From JAHHTP01 sp964587555 (lineage in GTDB: Bacteria > Bacillota > Clostridia > Oscillospirales > Ruminococcaceae), in the NCBI GenBank assembly GCA_964587555.1, contig CAZPLR010000002.1:22518-86517 (forward strand): a stretch of 64,000 nucleotides of DNA, read 5' to 3'. Shown here piece by piece: positions 25,876-34,267 of this stretch. The notes beneath the pieces are model-generated. The model saw nothing but the letters and a program-made list of their open reading frames with translations, did no database searches and had not been told where the DNA came from. The stretch's first letter is position 1. Each line of letters opens with the position of its first letter. A program made the position numbers and the translations under genes.

Positions 25876-26694
25876 ATGGAAGAAGAGAAAAACACCCCCA
25901 TAGCGGAAGCGGATACGCTCTCCGAAGAGGATATCATGCCGGCTGACGCGCCGCAGGAGGAGCGCCAGACCGACGATGGCATCAAAAACGCCGAGGATCT
26001 CACCGATGAGGATATTGTCGCGTTCGAAGAACCGCCAAAACCGAAAAAACGCATTCTGGAGGAAAAGGTCGATACATCCAAGCCGGAGATCGACGCTGAG
26101 GATTACGATATCCATATCCCGTTAAAGCAGCCGGAGGATGCGGACGCTCGTATCGCCGGAAAGACCCCGGTCAGGGTGGTCTACGATATGAACGGGCCGG
26201 AGGTTGAGGAGGGATTGAAGTATTTCCACAAGCTCACCCTCTATAAAAAGAATCTCATTTACACAATTATACTCTTTGTAATATTTTGCTTGTACGTATA
26301 CCGCATCACCACCGAAACCGCGCAGGGTGCGCCGAATTCGCTGCAGTATTTCTTAGCTGCGCTTTGCGTTGCGCTGATTGCGTTTTTGTGGTATATGCCG
26401 CGCCGTCATATCAAGACAACCAAGCAGGCGGTTGCAAATGAGAGGATGACCTTTACGGTGGACGTGTACGACAGTTGTTTGATGGTCGGCGAGCTGGAGC
26501 ATCAGCAGATGGTGGATTTTGAAATGCCAAAGCCTCGCGTGATAGCGTTTGAAACGGCTCTAAATTTCTGCGTTGGGGTTGGGAAGGAAAGAGTCTTTAT
26601 CCTCCCTAAACGGTGCTTAAACGGCTCTGAGGATGCTGTGAGAGCATGCTTAAAGCAAGGATTTGGAGAACGGATGAAGGATTACACCGCATAA
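25876..26694 (+). CDS. YcxB-like membrane protein between gyrB and gyrA
   Basis: The 272 residues start with an acidic, proline-containing cytoplasmic stretch (about 1-120), then two membrane segments (near LIYTIILFVIFCLYVY and YFLAALCVALIAFLWYM), then a C-terminal region ending in ERVFILPKRCL, which resembles the YcxB-like domain. GGGAGG precedes the ATG. It sits in the otherwise conserved gyrB-gyrA interval (30-base and 33-base gaps), so it is probably expressed with gyrase. I do not know its function. Confidence 0.8.
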   Translation: MEEEKNTPIAEADTLSEEDIMPADAPQEERQTDDGIKNAEDLTDEDIVAFEEPPKPKKRILEEKVDTSKPEIDAEDYDIHIPLKQPEDADARIAGKTPVRVVYDMNGPEVEEGLKYFHKLTLYKKNLIYTIILFVIFCLYVYRITTETAQGAPNSLQYFLAALCVALIAFLWYMPRRHIKTTKQAVANERMTFTVDVYDSCLMVGELEHQQMVDFEMPKPRVIAFETALNFCVGVGKERVFILPKRCLNGSEDAVRACLKQGFGERMKDYTA

Positions 26695-26727
26695 GGGCTG
26701 TTCCTGCGATGGAAATAAAAGAAAGGC

Positions 26728-29271
26728 ATGGTCTTAAATTTGGATAACAATAAAGAAACAAACATTGTAAATGTCGATATTTCAAAGGAGATGCGTGACT
26801 CGTTTCTTGCTTATTCGATGTCGGTCATTGTGCAGCGCGCGCTGCCGGACGTGCGCGACGGGTTAAAGCCGGTGCACCGGCGTATTCTTTACACGATGCA
26901 CGAAAACGGCTTAACGCCGGATAAGGCGTACCGCAAATGCGCGGATACAGTCGGTTCGGTATTGGGCCGGTATCATCCGCATGGCGACGCTTCGGTTTAC
27001 GACGCGCTTGTGCGTTTGGCGCAGGATTTCAGTATGCGCTATCCGCTGATCGACGGTCACGGAAACTTTGGTTCGATCGACGGCGACCCTCCTGCGGCTT
27101 ATCGTTATACCGAGTCGCGCATGAGCAGGATTGCGCTGGAGATGCTCACCGACATTGAAAAAGAAACGATCGATTATCAGCCGAACTACGACGACCGTTT
27201 AAAAGAGCCGGTCGTACTGCCTTCCCGCTATCCGAACCTGTTGGTTAACGGCTCGGTTGGTATTGCAGTCGGCATGGCGACCAATATCCCGCCGCATAAC
27301 TTGGGGGAGATCATCGATGCGATCGATATGCTGATGGAGAATCCGGAAGCGGATTTAAACGCGCTGATGAGCTATGTAAAAGGGCCGGATTTCCCGACCG
27401 GCGGCATCATCATGGGAAAATCCGGTATTCGCGCCGCTTATGCGACCGGACGAGGCAAGATCACGCTGCGCGCCCGCACCGCGATCGAGGAGATCAAGGC
27501 GAATAAGATGGCGATCATCGTCACCGAGCTGCCGTATATGGTCAATAAAGCGAGGCTTCAGGAAACGATCGCCAATCTGGTCAAAGAGAAAAAGATCGAG
27601 GGCATTACCGATATCCGCGACGAAACCGACCGCACCGGCATGCGTATCGTGATCGAGCTGCGCCGCGACGCAAACCCGCAGCTCGTCTTAAATCACCTGT
27701 TTAACTACACGCAGCTTCAGGATACGGTCGGTGTGATTATGCTGGCGCTGGTCAACAATCAGCCGAAGATATTGACCCTAAAGGAGATGCTCGAGGAGTA
27801 CATCAAGTTCCAGAAGGAGGTCATCCGCAGAAGGACTGCGTTTGACCTGCGCAAGGCTAAGGAGCGTGAGCATATCTTAGAGGGGTTAAAAATTGCGCAG
27901 GACAACATCGAAGAGGTTATCCGCATTATCCGCAGCCATAAAACCATTCAAGAGGGCAAGGAAAAGCTGATGGAACGGTTTGGGCTGAGCGATTTACAGG
28001 CTTCTGCGATTGTCGCGATGCGGATTGGGCAGCTTGCCGGATTAGAGCGTGAGAAGATCGAAGAGGAGCTGAAGCAGATTTTGGAGCGCGTCGCTTATCT
28101 GGAAAGCGTTCTGACGGACGAACATCTGGTAGAGGGGATCATCCGCGACGAGCTTGCGGCGATTCGCAAGAAGTTCGGCGACGAGCGCCGCACCGAGATT
28201 CAGGCAGTTTCCGGAGAGGTTGATATCGAGGATCTTATCCCGGATCAGCAAAGCGTTGTGACGCTGACTCAGGTGGGCTACATCAAGCGTCAGGCAACCG
28301 AGGTATATAAGACCCAAAAACGCGGCGGACGCGGCGTAAACGGCGTCAAGAGCCATGAGGAGGACTTTGTCAAGGAGATGTTTGTCTGTACGGCGCACGA
28401 TAGCCTGCTGTTGTTCAGCAACCTTGGCAAGGTTTATAAATTAAAATGCTACGAGCTTCCAGAAGGCTCCAAAACCTCCAAGGGGATGAACGTAGTCAAC
28501 CTTTTACCGCTGGAATCCGGCGAGCGGGTCGAATGTATGATTGCGGTCGGCAATTTTGACGCCGAACAATATGTGACCTCGGTGACAAAAAAAGGCATGG
28601 TGAAGCGCACGAAGCTCTCCGCCTATGCAAACGTCCGCAAAAACGGGCTTGCCGCCGTCGGCTTGAACGAGGGAGATGAGATTGCAGCCGTGAAGCTGAC
28701 CGACGGAGCAGGAGATCTGCTGGTCGCAACCTGCGGCGGCAAGAGCATCCGCTTCCCAGAGTCGCAGGTCACGCCGTTGTCCAGAAAATCGCGCGGCGTA
28801 CACGCAATCAAGCTTTCTGAGGACGATTATGTTGTCGGTATGGTGAGCGTTAAGGCGGAGGATGAAATCGTCGTGACGGTCACAGACCGCGGCTATGGGC
28901 GCAGGTCGCTTGCTGCTGATTACAGCCGTCAGGGACGCGGCGGTATGGGATTGCTTAACTATCGTGTCGGTGAGATAAAAGGCCATGTGGTTGCCGTTGA
29001 TCTGGTTGCGCCGGAAAAGGATTTGCTCATGATCTCGGATGACGGCGTTGTGATCCGCATCAAGTCCTCCGATATCACTGTAATGAAACGCGGCGCAGGA
29101 GGTGTTCGCGTGATGCGTTTGAGCGACGAGGTGAGACTTGTCGCAATAGCGCAGTCGGAGCATGATGAGGAGCAGGTATCCGTACAACTTACGCTAAACG
29201 ATGGCGAAACGCAGGATGCTGCCAATTCTGAAATTTCCGATGCTTCCGTAGACGCGGACAGCGACGAATAA
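26728..29271 (+). CDS. gyrA: DNA gyrase subunit A
   Basis: Breakage-reunion subunit of gyrase. The 847 residues have the catalytic Tyr127 in AAYRYTE, the winged-helix and tower domains, and a C-terminal beta-pinwheel with a gyrase box-like QKRGGRG, followed by an acidic tail. In the quinolone-resistance region HPHGDASVYD, residue 88 (E. coli Ser83) is alanine while Asp92 (E. coli Asp87) is kept. The ribosome site GAAAGG lies only one base before the ATG; an in-frame TTG at 26740 is a possible alternative start. Confidence 0.97.
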   Translation: MVLNLDNNKETNIVNVDISKEMRDSFLAYSMSVIVQRALPDVRDGLKPVHRRILYTMHENGLTPDKAYRKCADTVGSVLGRYHPHGDASVYDALVRLAQDFSMRYPLIDGHGNFGSIDGDPPAAYRYTESRMSRIALEMLTDIEKETIDYQPNYDDRLKEPVVLPSRYPNLLVNGSVGIAVGMATNIPPHNLGEIIDAIDMLMENPEADLNALMSYVKGPDFPTGGIIMGKSGIRAAYATGRGKITLRARTAIEEIKANKMAIIVTELPYMVNKARLQETIANLVKEKKIEGITDIRDETDRTGMRIVIELRRDANPQLVLNHLFNYTQLQDTVGVIMLALVNNQPKILTLKEMLEEYIKFQKEVIRRRTAFDLRKAKEREHILEGLKIAQDNIEEVIRIIRSHKTIQEGKEKLMERFGLSDLQASAIVAMRIGQLAGLEREKIEEELKQILERVAYLESVLTDEHLVEGIIRDELAAIRKKFGDERRTEIQAVSGEVDIEDLIPDQQSVVTLTQVGYIKRQATEVYKTQKRGGRGVNGVKSHEEDFVKEMFVCTAHDSLLLFSNLGKVYKLKCYELPEGSKTSKGMNVVNLLPLESGERVECMIAVGNFDAEQYVTSVTKKGMVKRTKLSAYANVRKNGLAAVGLNEGDEIAAVKLTDGAGDLLVATCGGKSIRFPESQVTPLSRKSRGVHAIKLSEDDYVVGMVSVKAEDEIVVTVTDRGYGRRSLAADYSRQGRGGMGLLNYRVGEIKGHVVAVDLVAPEKDLLMISDDGVVIRIKSSDITVMKRGAGGVRVMRLSDEVRLVAIAQSEHDEEQVSVQLTLNDGETQDAANSEISDASVDADSDE

Positions 29272-29283
29272 ATAACAGCGCTC

Positions 29284-29331
29284 AAATCCCGTTATACCGG
29301 TGTTCTTTATCGGTATATCGGGATTTTTTTT
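29284..29331 (+). terminator. gyrA terminator
   Basis: Stem AAATCCCG..TATACCG / CGGTATA..CGGGATT with a loop of about 10 bases is followed by eight T. It ends the dnaA-gyrA rightward run. Confidence 0.9.
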
Positions 29332-29655
29332 GCAAAATGCAGGAATGGGTCGTTTTTTCTGCAAAACGAGCCGTTTTTTTGCCCGGATGCGGAAAAACGA
29401 TCACTATAAACAGCCGGTGGAAAGCCGCTTTGTGTTGAAAATTTGAAATGATATATTCTTTCAACACTCTTAACATTTACATTGTTGAAAAAAATAAGAA
29501 AAGAAGAAAAAGAGCAGAAAATAGAATGGGATGGCAGGTTGAAAATTCGGTTTAGAATTTTCAAATTCTCCTCTATTTCTAAACGGTGTAAAAGTGGAAA
29601 ATGGAAAATGACGTTCAAAACGCCGGAAAATCGTTTTGAACGTTTGAGAGGACAG
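29332..29655. other. Non-coding region after gyrA with repeated TGTTGAAAA motifs
   Basis: No credible gene on either strand. It holds TGTTGAAAA at 29433-29441 and 29483-29491, CTTTCAACA at 29458-29466, a purine-rich tract (about 29490-29530) and a perfect 12-bp inverted repeat (29611-29643). The motifs match those flanking dnaA. Confidence 0.55.
29611..29643. repeat. Perfect 12-bp inverted repeat
   Basis: ACGTTCAAAACG (29611-29622) and CGTTTTGAACGT (29632-29643) are separated by 9 bases. It lacks a T run, so it is not a typical terminator; it could be a protein binding site. Confidence 0.6.
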
Positions 29656-29695
29656 AAAAAGCCGATGCAGGAAGGTATTGCTTTCCTGCATCGGC
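29656..29695 (-). terminator. Terminator of the small membrane protein gene
   Basis: On the minus strand, stem GCCGATGCAGGAAAG / CTTCCTGCATCGGC is followed by TTTTTCTG. It lies 32 bases beyond the stop codon of the next feature. Confidence 0.88.
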
Positions 29696-29727
29696 GGATG
29701 GATTGAGAGTGATAATCGATCAAAGCT

Positions 29728-30210
29728 TCAAGGCTCTTTGATCCAAAGCATATTCCGGTTAACCTGCGGATCGAGGCGGAAGTCCTCGCGCAGCGAGATC
29801 GAAACGCCGTTTAGCAGCTCCCGCTGGAAACGCGGCGACATTTTCAGTTCGAGCATCTCGTTGTTCTTGCTGAAGAAAATCCGGACGGTTGCCATCTCGC
29901 AGGTGATCTTGCGGATTTGGTCGATTGAACATTCGCGTATAAGCTTTCCGCGGATAAAGGTACGCGCAAAGAAATAGCCGAAAAATGCAAATCCAATGCT
30001 GAATAGCAGCGCAAGATAGAGATATCCTGTTAACAGCCCTAAAAATAACCCCGTAAAGCCGAAGAGCCAGATCAATAGGAGCGTGATAACAAACGGTAAA
30101 TTATAAAAATAAATACGCTTATCATATAGGATGATCGAGGTGTTGTGATTCATATAGTTACACTTGATGTGCCGGCAGTATAGCGGAATTTTATTTTTGG
30201 ATTGGCTCAT
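29728..30210 (-). CDS. Hypothetical two-helix membrane protein
   Basis: I do not recognise this 160-residue protein. Two closely spaced membrane segments (around FVITLLLIWLFGFTGLFLGLL and YLALLFSIGFAFFGYFFA) are followed by a soluble C-terminal domain of about 75 residues (IRGKLIRECSIDQIRKI onward). The layout (short N-terminus, two helices, small beta-rich domain) is reminiscent of PH/YcxB-like membrane proteins, but I cannot confirm a family. AAAGGAAA precedes the ATG. It is monocistronic, with its own terminator. Confidence 0.75.
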   Translation of the reverse strand: MSQSKNKIPLYCRHIKCNYMNHNTSIILYDKRIYFYNLPFVITLLLIWLFGFTGLFLGLLTGYLYLALLFSIGFAFFGYFFARTFIRGKLIRECSIDQIRKITCEMATVRIFFSKNNEMLELKMSPRFQRELLNGVSISLREDFRLDPQVNRNMLWIKEP

Positions 30211-30349
30211 GGTGTTTCCTTTCTGTTTTTGCGCAAGATCGCATTTTTTATCGCATCAGACTTTTTCCGGATTTCAAAGAAGCATCTCTATCATAGCATA
30301 ATTTTTGTAAAAAATCAAGGAAGATTTTTGAATATTTACGTATAAAAGA

Positions 30350-30376
30350 AAAAAACGGGGTCGGCAAGACCCCGTT
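30350..30376 (-). terminator. Terminator of the C39-like peptidase gene
   Basis: On the minus strand, stem AACGGGGTC / GACCCCGTT with a five-base loop is followed by a T run. Confidence 0.88.
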
Positions 30377-30388
30377 ATACCTTTATCT

Positions 30389-30943
30389 TCAAGAAATTGT
30401 TTCTATGTAGCTGATCGCACTCCAGCTTCCAAGCTGCGTCTGCGACATTCCGAGAAAATCTCCGTCCGGATACGCCGGATCGTGGAAAATAATGTTGCCT
30501 TTTGCAGTGATGCCGACCGCCACCATCGTGTGACCGGAATTGCGGACGATAACCCCTTGCGGGTATTTCTCTAATAAGTTCTTGACCATGCTGATTTTGC
30601 TGCTTGTGGATTTGCCGTAGACCGAGTTCCTTTTCCAAGAAACGTTATAGTAGCTTGTGATACGGGATTGAATGATATAGGAGGAATAGTGGTTAAGCGC
30701 ATAGATTTTTGCCGGGGTCGCACCCTCGTTTCCCATGTTGGTCAGGATCATCGCAAAAGAGGTTAGGTAGCAGGCGCTGTAACCCGCTCTTCCGTAGCCC
30801 CATTTCGAATCTCTTTGATAATAAAAGGTTGCTGTGCTGCTCGCGGTCGCCGCGTCTGCATGCTGCGCGGCAGGAAATACGATCATGACTGCCATGATTA
30901 TCGCAAGAAAGATGGTTGAGATTCGTTTGATAGACTGGCTCAT
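30389..30943 (-). CDS. Secreted C39-like cysteine peptidase family protein
   Basis: The 184 residues start with a Sec signal peptide (hydrophobic IFLAIIMAVMIVFPAA, cleavage near ADA-A at 31-32). The mature domain fits the papain-like Peptidase_C39_2 fold with candidate catalytic Cys58 (GYSACYLTS), His138 (SGHTMVAVG) and Asp155 (FHDPAY). It is likely exported; its substrate is unknown. A consensus promoter lies about 125 bases upstream, leaving a long leader with palindromes. It is not linked to a bacteriocin transporter, so a leader-peptidase role is not supported. Confidence 0.8.
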   Translation of the reverse strand: MSQSIKRISTIFLAIIMAVMIVFPAAQHADAATASSTATFYYQRDSKWGYGRAGYSACYLTSFAMILTNMGNEGATPAKIYALNHYSSYIIQSRITSYYNVSWKRNSVYGKSTSSKISMVKNLLEKYPQGVIVRNSGHTMVAVGITAKGNIIFHDPAYPDGDFLGMSQTQLGSWSAISYIETIS

Positions 30944-31305
30944 TGCTTTTTCCTTCCCTTTCGAACTTCCCGTGTATGTATGGTTACTTGAATGTAACGA
31001 GATAATTGTCTGAAGCTGTAATCTTTATAACGAATAATTTACAAGCGGTTACAATTTGTAATAACTCTATTATACAGCAAAAAAAGGAAAAGTCAAGCAT
31101 TTTTCTTTTGGAAATATTTTCCAACTATTTTCCCAATAGAAAGAAGAATATCAATATATACAAAAATATATATTTTTTACGCGATGAGAATATTTATGGA
31201 AAACGAGTTTAGCTTCTATCACACGATATTTTATTGCTCTATGGGTATCTTAAAAATATGATTTAGTTTTTGTATGAATAAAATGTTAATTTTTAAATCA
31301 AGTAA
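30944..31305. other. AT-rich intergenic region upstream of the secreted peptidase
   Basis: It contains the minus-strand promoter (31069-31096) and two palindromes, GTTACTTGAATGTAAC (30983-30998) and TTACAATTTGTAA (31049-31061), in the leader. The remaining part (about 31100-31305) is very AT-rich and shows no gene. Confidence 0.6.
31069..31096 (-). promoter_or_regulatory. Promoter of the secreted peptidase gene
   Basis: On the minus strand, TTGACT (31091-31096), 16 bases, and TATAAT (31069-31074). Confidence 0.78.
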
Positions 31306-31346
31306 CAAAAAGCCGGAATTGTCAAGCAAAGCGATGACAATTCCGG
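31306..31346 (-). terminator. Terminator of the Gfo/isomerase operon
   Basis: On the minus strand, stem CCGGAATTGTCA / TGACAATTCCGG (12 bp, 10-base loop) is followed by CTTTTTGTT. It closes the four-gene sugar operon. Confidence 0.9.
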
Positions 31347-31372
31347 TAATCATCAAGATGAAAAAACGGGAT

Positions 31373-32428
31373 TTATTCGAAGGAAACTGCCTGACCGCTG
31401 ACAGCGGAGCATTTGCAGGCTTCCATCAGCTTCATGACACGCATTAGCTGCGCATGGGTAATCAGTTGAGCTTCTTTGCCTTCGGCAGCGGCGATAACAT
31501 TATTGTAAAACTCGGTGAGATCCGCTTTAACGTCTGGAAGCGGTTCCTGATGGATTGTATTTTCGTTGCGCGGCGCCATTGTTTTGGTCAGACCTGCGGC
31601 GGCGCGGATTGGAACGACATCTTTTTCTTCCCACTGGGTGACACGAACGATTTTGCCGTTTAATTCCCAGTCGTTGATAATGGCGCTTCCGTTTTCGCCG
31701 AGCACATACCAGCGCGGCAGCTCGATGAAGTTGCTGGTTCCGACCTCGACATGAGCGTTCAATCCACTTTCAAAGGTCAGGATGCACTTAAAGCCGTCGT
31801 CTACCTCTTCAACGGTTACATGGTCGTAGTGGCAGTAAACCGAGGTGACCTTCTCCGGAATCATCTGCAGCAGCTGATCGAGCAGATGCACGCCCCAGTC
31901 GAGCATCATGCCGCCGCCGTGTTTCTCCTCCTGACGCCAGTCGCCCGGAATGCCTCTCGAGCCATGTACGCGGGATTCGATATTAAACACTCTGCCGAGC
32001 AATCCCTGCTCGTAGATGTGCTTGATGGTAAGATAATCCTTATCCCAACGGCGGTTTTGATGCACCGTAAAGAGCTTGCCGGTTTCGTTCGCTGCGTCGA
32101 TCATCTCCTGAAGATCCTCGCTGGACAAGGTAACGGGCTTTTCACTGATTGCAGTTTTTCCCGCGTGCAGAGCCTCGATGACGACTTCCTTATGAACGTC
32201 GTTCGGGCACGCGCAGAGAACAATATCGATCTTCGGATCGTTTATCAGTTCTTCCCTGCTGGCGTAGGCGAATAAGCCCTTTTGACGCGCGTCCTCCATC
32301 TGGCTCTCCTTGATGTCATAGACGCCGTAAACAAAGAGATTTTCAAAATGCGCTGTGATCCAATCGTAATGCCAGTGCGCCATACCGCCGAAGCCGACCA
32401 TCGCAAGCGCGTATTTTCCATCTACCAT
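31373..32428 (-). CDS. Gfo/Idh/MocA family oxidoreductase (distal)
   Basis: NAD(P)-dependent sugar or inositol-type dehydrogenase of 351 residues. The N-terminal Rossmann fold shows VGFGGMAHWHYDW and the catalytic-site EKP (AISEKPVTLS); the C-terminal alpha/beta domain follows, with QEEKHGGGMMLDWGVHLLDQ carrying the usual active-site Asp and His. AAAGGG precedes the ATG. It is the last gene of a four-gene unit, so its substrate is probably shared with the isomerases upstream. I cannot name the sugar. Confidence 0.87.
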   Translation of the reverse strand: MVDGKYALAMVGFGGMAHWHYDWITAHFENLFVYGVYDIKESQMEDARQKGLFAYASREELINDPKIDIVLCACPNDVHKEVVIEALHAGKTAISEKPVTLSSEDLQEMIDAANETGKLFTVHQNRRWDKDYLTIKHIYEQGLLGRVFNIESRVHGSRGIPGDWRQEEKHGGGMMLDWGVHLLDQLLQMIPEKVTSVYCHYDHVTVEEVDDGFKCILTFESGLNAHVEVGTSNFIELPRWYVLGENGSAIINDWELNGKIVRVTQWEEKDVVPIRAAAGLTKTMAPRNENTIHQEPLPDVKADLTEFYNNVIAAAEGKEAQLITHAQLMRVMKLMEACKCSAVSGQAVSFE

Positions 32429-32466
32429 TGTTATTCCCTTTCTGTTTTATACGTTCTTCCGATAAA

Positions 32467-33438
32467 TTATGCCCACCACATGCCGGTATTGCTTTCCTGA
32501 ATGACCGACTGCTGCAAGGTATGGATCGCAGTGAGCAGTCCCTCCTTTTGCGACATTAGGCTGTCTTCATGCTCGATGCTCATGACATGGTCGTAGCCGA
32601 TCAGCCGAAGCGCCGAAGAAATGTCCTTCCAGTAGGATAGATCGTTGCCGTAGCCGACGCTGCGGAAAATCCAAGAGCGGTTCAGTTCGTCGGAATAATG
32701 CTTGGTGTCCAGTACACCGTTGACAGCGATGTTGTAGGAATCCAGCTTGGTGTCCTTTGCATGGAAATGGAAGATCGCTCCCTCTTTCCCGAGCGCTTTG
32801 ATTGCGGCAACTGCGTCGATCCCCTGCCAGATCAAATGCGACGGGTCAAAGTTTGCGCCGATCTCCGGTCCGACCGCGTGACGCAGCTTGAGAAGCGTGT
32901 CCGGATTATAGACGCAGAAGCCCGGATGCATCTCCAGCGCAATCTTGGTGACGCCATGTGCGCGGCAGTATTTGATCTTTTCTTTCCAGAATGGGATCAA
33001 AACCTCGTTCCACTGATAATCAAGAATCTCTAGGAAGTCCTCCGGCCATGGACAGGTGACCCAGTTTGGATGCTCGGACCTGGCGCAGTCGCCCGGGCAG
33101 CCGGAAAAGGTGTTGACGGTGTCTAATCCGAGCTGCTCCGCAAGCAGAACCGCTTGATCAAATTCTTTCTCGAACTGCTTTGCTTTCTCTCGGTTTGGAT
33201 GAACCATATTTCCATGGCAGCTCAACGCGCTGATGATTAGCCCATTGTCCGAAATGGTTTTCTGAAATTCCGCTAATTTTTGCGGGTCGTTTAATAATAT
33301 ATCCGGATCGCAGTGCGCTTTTCCCGGAAAACCGCCGCAGCCGATCTCTACCGCTTGTACGCCCTGCTCCGCTAAAAATTTGCAGGCTTCGGCAAACGGC
33401 ATGTTTGCAAGTGCTACGGTCAATACGCCAATCTTCAT
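32467..33438 (-). CDS. Sugar phosphate isomerase/epimerase (TIM barrel, AP2Ec)
   Basis: A 323-residue TIM-barrel enzyme of the xylose isomerase-like family. Metal-binding residues are visible in the order expected: ALEMHPGF (Glu), GANFDPSHL (Asp/His), FHFHAKD (His) and MSIEHED (Glu). Such enzymes isomerise, epimerise or eliminate keto sugars. AGGAGAG precedes the ATG. It lies between a dehydrogenase and a second isomerase in the same transcript. Confidence 0.85.
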   Translation of the reverse strand: MKIGVLTVALANMPFAEACKFLAEQGVQAVEIGCGGFPGKAHCDPDILLNDPQKLAEFQKTISDNGLIISALSCHGNMVHPNREKAKQFEKEFDQAVLLAEQLGLDTVNTFSGCPGDCARSEHPNWVTCPWPEDFLEILDYQWNEVLIPFWKEKIKYCRAHGVTKIALEMHPGFCVYNPDTLLKLRHAVGPEIGANFDPSHLIWQGIDAVAAIKALGKEGAIFHFHAKDTKLDSYNIAVNGVLDTKHYSDELNRSWIFRSVGYGNDLSYWKDISSALRLIGYDHVMSIEHEDSLMSQKEGLLTAIHTLQQSVIQESNTGMWWA

Positions 33439-33462
33439 CTTTCTCTCTCCTTTTTGTAATAA

Positions 33463-34197
33463 TCAGTTTATTTTATCCTTTAAGTATTCTGCACTCAAAC
33501 GGACGTCCTGCATCTGACGCTCCGGAGTTGTGCCGGATTCCGCTTCAACGACCGCCCATTCCATGCCGTGCGCCTTGGAGAATGTCAGAACGCCGTCGAT
33601 ATCGACCTCTCCCGCGCCGACCGGCGTACCGTCATATTTGTCGCCGTCCTTGATATGGAAGATATCTAGACGGTCAGCGTATTTCTTCATATACCGAACC
33701 GGATTGACGCCGCCGCGATAGACCCAGTAAACGTCAAGCTCGAACTTTAACTCGTTCGGCGTGGTGTTGTCGCCCAAAATATCCATTAAGTATTTGCCGC
33801 TGTCCTGCTCGAACTCGTGCGCGTGATTGTGGTAGTAGAAGACCATGCCTTCCTTGGCAAGCCTTTGGGCATAGCCCTGAAAGCGTTTTGCAACGTTCTT
33901 TACGTCTTCCTCGGTATCCATTGTAATACCCGGGCAAACGATACGGTTGTTTCCGATCGTTTTGTTGTAGGCAACCATACTGTCAAAGTCGTTTTCGATG
34001 ATCTCCCACGCCGTGTGGCTGCTCATCGCAGTAAGGTGATACTTGTCCAGCAGCGCTTTCATTTCGTTTGCCGGAATGTCAAAGAATCCCGCGAACTCCA
34101 CGCCTTCATATCCGCATTCTGCGGCAAAGCGCAGCGCCTTTTCGTAATCATCCTTGCATACGTCCCGCAATGAGTACATTTGCAGACCCAATTTCAT
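33463..34197 (-). CDS. Sugar phosphate isomerase/epimerase (second, shorter)
   Basis: A 244-residue TIM-barrel enzyme starting MKLGLQMYSLRDVCKDD, a hallmark of this AP2Ec subgroup. Candidate metal ligands sit in YHNHAHEF, FELDVYWVYRGG, FHIKDGD and VVEAESG. It is 24 bases before the longer isomerase on the same strand. A GC-rich stem-loop separates it from the first dehydrogenase gene. Confidence 0.85.
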   Translation of the reverse strand: MKLGLQMYSLRDVCKDDYEKALRFAAECGYEGVEFAGFFDIPANEMKALLDKYHLTAMSSHTAWEIIENDFDSMVAYNKTIGNNRIVCPGITMDTEEDVKNVAKRFQGYAQRLAKEGMVFYYHNHAHEFEQDSGKYLMDILGDNTTPNELKFELDVYWVYRGGVNPVRYMKKYADRLDIFHIKDGDKYDGTPVGAGEVDIDGVLTFSKAHGMEWAVVEAESGTTPERQMQDVRLSAEYLKDKIN

Positions 34198-34226
34198 AAA
34201 ATTTTCCCCCTTCTTTACGAATGTTT

Positions 34227-34254
34227 ACCGGCCGGCACTGATCTGCCGACCGGT
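34227..34254 (-). other. Intercistronic stem-loop
   Basis: Arms ACCGGCCGGCA and TGCCGACCGGT pair with one mismatch around a six-base loop. No T run follows, so it is more likely an mRNA processing or stability element than a terminator. Confidence 0.55.
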
Positions 34255-34267
34255 AGATTTATTTTGA

